A stretch of 6,341 bases of DNA from Pseudomonadota bacterium. Its GTDB lineage: Bacteria; Desulfobacterota; BSN033; WVXP01; G020346125. The stretch covers positions 1 to 6,341 of the forward strand of contig JAUWDQ010000151.1 of the NCBI GenBank assembly GCA_030608745.1, in the 5' to 3' direction. The notes beneath the pieces were generated by a model that had not been told where the DNA came from, ran no database searches, and saw only the letters and a program-made list of their open reading frames with translations. The stretch's first letter is position 1. Every line of letters starts with the position of its first letter. This document shows, piece after piece, positions 4,967 through 6,341 of the stretch. Position numbers and translations under genes: made by a program.

Positions 4967-6341
4967 ATGCTGAAAAGAAGCTATTTCCTTAAAACCACTT
5001 CTTATCTCTCAGGGTTACTCATAACGATTTTTTTCTTCTGCCCCGGGGCAATTTTTGCAATAGATTTCAAAAACGGGGGTGAGTTTCTTCACGTGGTTTC
5101 ACCCGGGGAGTCCCTTTCCAAGATTGCACGCCTCTATCTTCCGCTGACAAAAGCCCATACTATTGGAGACTTGACCCGCAAAATTCAAGAACAAAATGGC
5201 ATCAATGGAACGTTGATCTACCCCAATCAGCGCCTCCTGATTCCCTTGGTTCGATCGGCTCCTCTCATTTCCAAGACTATTCCGAAGAGGAGAGATTTCG
5301 AGGCCAAGGGGATCTATGTCAATCGATATTCCATGGGTTGTCGAAAAATGACCCGGCTACTCGATACGTTGATCACCCTTGAGGGTAACACGGTCATTCT
5401 CGATGGTAAGGATATGTCGGGGAGGCTTTCATATCCGTCAAGGGTAAATCTTGCCAGGGAAATCGGTGCCAGTGCTAATCCCATCGTTAAAGATCCGGCC
5501 AAGCTGTTTCACTATTTGCACGAAAAGGGACTCCACGTTGGCATCCGCCTCGTTCTTTTCTACGATCCCCTCCTGGCGGCGAAGAGACCGGACCTGGCCG
5601 TTCGCTCCGCCACAACTGGAGAACCATGGGTCGAAAAAGGCAAACGAGCCTGGGTCGACCCCTCTCATCCAACCGTCCAGAGGTATAATCTCGACATTGC
5701 CAGGGAATTGGCAGAGATGGGGGTAGATGAAATTCAGTTTGACTACATCCGTTTCCCCGCCATGGGAGACACCCGGGATGCCGCATATAGCTTTGATGAA
5801 CAGGAGACTCCCAAATTCCAGGTCATTACTTCCTTTCTCGCGCAAGCGCGTGAGGAATTAGCCCCCTATAAACTCCTCTTATCCGTTGATGTTTTTGGGG
5901 TCATGGGATGGGAACATTCGGAAGATATCCAGACAACAGGCCAAAAAATACGGGATTTAGCAAAATACTGTGATGTAATGAGCCCCATGATTTATCCTTC
6001 CCATTTTTATGCTCCTTTTCAAAACATTGCCAATCCAGGTGATCAACCATTCACCGTAGTCTCCGAAACGTGCCAACGATTCTCCGCACTTCTCAAGGGG
6101 AAAGAGGTAACCCTTCGACCCTGGATTCAAGCTTTTCCATTCGGTACCAGGACATTTAGCAAGGATTATATTCTTGAAGAACTCCGCGCTTTAAGCCAAT
6201 CAGAGGCCACTGGATGGCTTTTCTGGAGTGCGGGGAACGCATATGATGTTGTCTGGAGGGCCTTGGCCCAATTGAATAATACGGCCTTGGAAGGGGAAAC
6301 CATAAAAGCCCAGATGTCTGGGTTGGATGAACACTTCATAG
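4967..6341 (+). CDS. Secreted LysM domain + DUF4015 putative glycoside hydrolase (partial, 3' end off window)
   Basis: 458 codons run from ATG 4967 to the right edge without a stop. Residues 1-31 form a secretory signal peptide: basic start, hydrophobic core 14-24, likely cleavage after AIFA. Residues about 41-93 are a LysM module, with the typical opening HVVSPGESLSKIA and closing YPNQRLLIP; such modules bind peptidoglycan or other N-acetylglucosamine polymers. From KGIYVN (114-119) onward the protein matches the DUF4015 putative glycosyl hydrolase barrel (PF13200). Its blocks are DGKDMSGRLSYPS (146-158), LVLFYDPLLA (195-204), AWVDPSHP (228-235), YN.DIA.EL (240-248), VDEIQFDYIRFP (253-264), SVDVFG (306-311) and SPMIYPSHF (339-347). 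D259 and D308 are the likeliest catalytic acids by analogy with related barrels, which is inference. The protein should act in the periplasm or at the surface on an envelope polysaccharide; the substrate is unknown. It is transcribed away from the decarboxylase operon. Confidence 0.88.
   Translation, partial: MLKRSYFLKTTSYLSGLLITIFFFCPGAIFAIDFKNGGEFLHVVSPGESLSKIARLYLPLTKAHTIGDLTRKIQEQNGINGTLIYPNQRLLIPLVRSAPLISKTIPKRRDFEAKGIYVNRYSMGCRKMTRLLDTLITLEGNTVILDGKDMSGRLSYPSRVNLAREIGASANPIVKDPAKLFHYLHEKGLHVGIRLVLFYDPLLAAKRPDLAVRSATTGEPWVEKGKRAWVDPSHPTVQRYNLDIARELAEMGVDEIQFDYIRFPAMGDTRDAAYSFDEQETPKFQVITSFLAQAREELAPYKLLLSVDVFGVMGWEHSEDIQTTGQKIRDLAKYCDVMSPMIYPSHFYAPFQNIANPGDQPFTVVSETCQRFSALLKGKEVTLRPWIQAFPFGTRTFSKDYILEELRALSQSEATGWLFWSAGNAYDVVWRALAQLNNTALEGETIKAQMSGLDEHFI

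Noticed and set aside
5438..5845. A 135-codon minus-strand frame inside the LysM-DUF4015 gene
   Set aside because: It lies entirely opposite the conserved DUF4015 motifs and has no plausible ribosome site or domain.

Overview
The window looks like chromosomal DNA from a Gram-negative bacterium. Two gene products carry export signals: a lipoprotein signal with a lipobox, and a secretory signal peptide. Base composition is moderate. The gene content (Na/Pi-cotransporter with a separate PhoU protein, LysM-DUF4015 protein, CGCYH-motif lipoprotein) would suit a deltaproteobacterial (Desulfobacterota) lineage, but I infer this from remembered gene content only and hold it weakly.

Left part, bases 1-4538, minus strand: four genes point the same way and are closely spaced. 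In transcription order they are a PLP-dependent group II (aromatic-type) amino acid decarboxylase (4538-3093), a Na/phosphate-cotransporter family membrane protein (3061-1937), a PhoU-domain protein (1924-1250), and an uncharacterised lipoprotein (1165 to beyond the left edge, with no stop in the window). Gaps are about 31, 12 and 84 bases and I see no convincing terminator in them. A good sigma70-like promoter (4570-4598) sits before the decarboxylase, so the set may be one operon. The transporter and PhoU protein form an obvious phosphate unit. In many bacteria the PhoU-like part is fused to the transporter; here it is a separate gene. How the decarboxylase relates to them is unclear, and it looks clearly more GC-rich than its neighbours.

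Middle part, 4539-4966: a 428-base divergent intergenic region. It holds the minus-strand promoter, a possible 26-codon small ORF with a strong Shine-Dalgarno and a TTG start (4745-4825), a nested inverted repeat overlapping the end of that small ORF, and a consensus -35 hexamer facing right.

Right part, 4967-6341, plus strand: one gene running off the right edge. It encodes a secreted protein with an N-terminal LysM domain followed by a DUF4015-type putative glycoside hydrolase barrel, probably acting on peptidoglycan or another envelope polysaccharide. I saw no tRNA, rRNA, CRISPR array, insertion sequence or phage gene.
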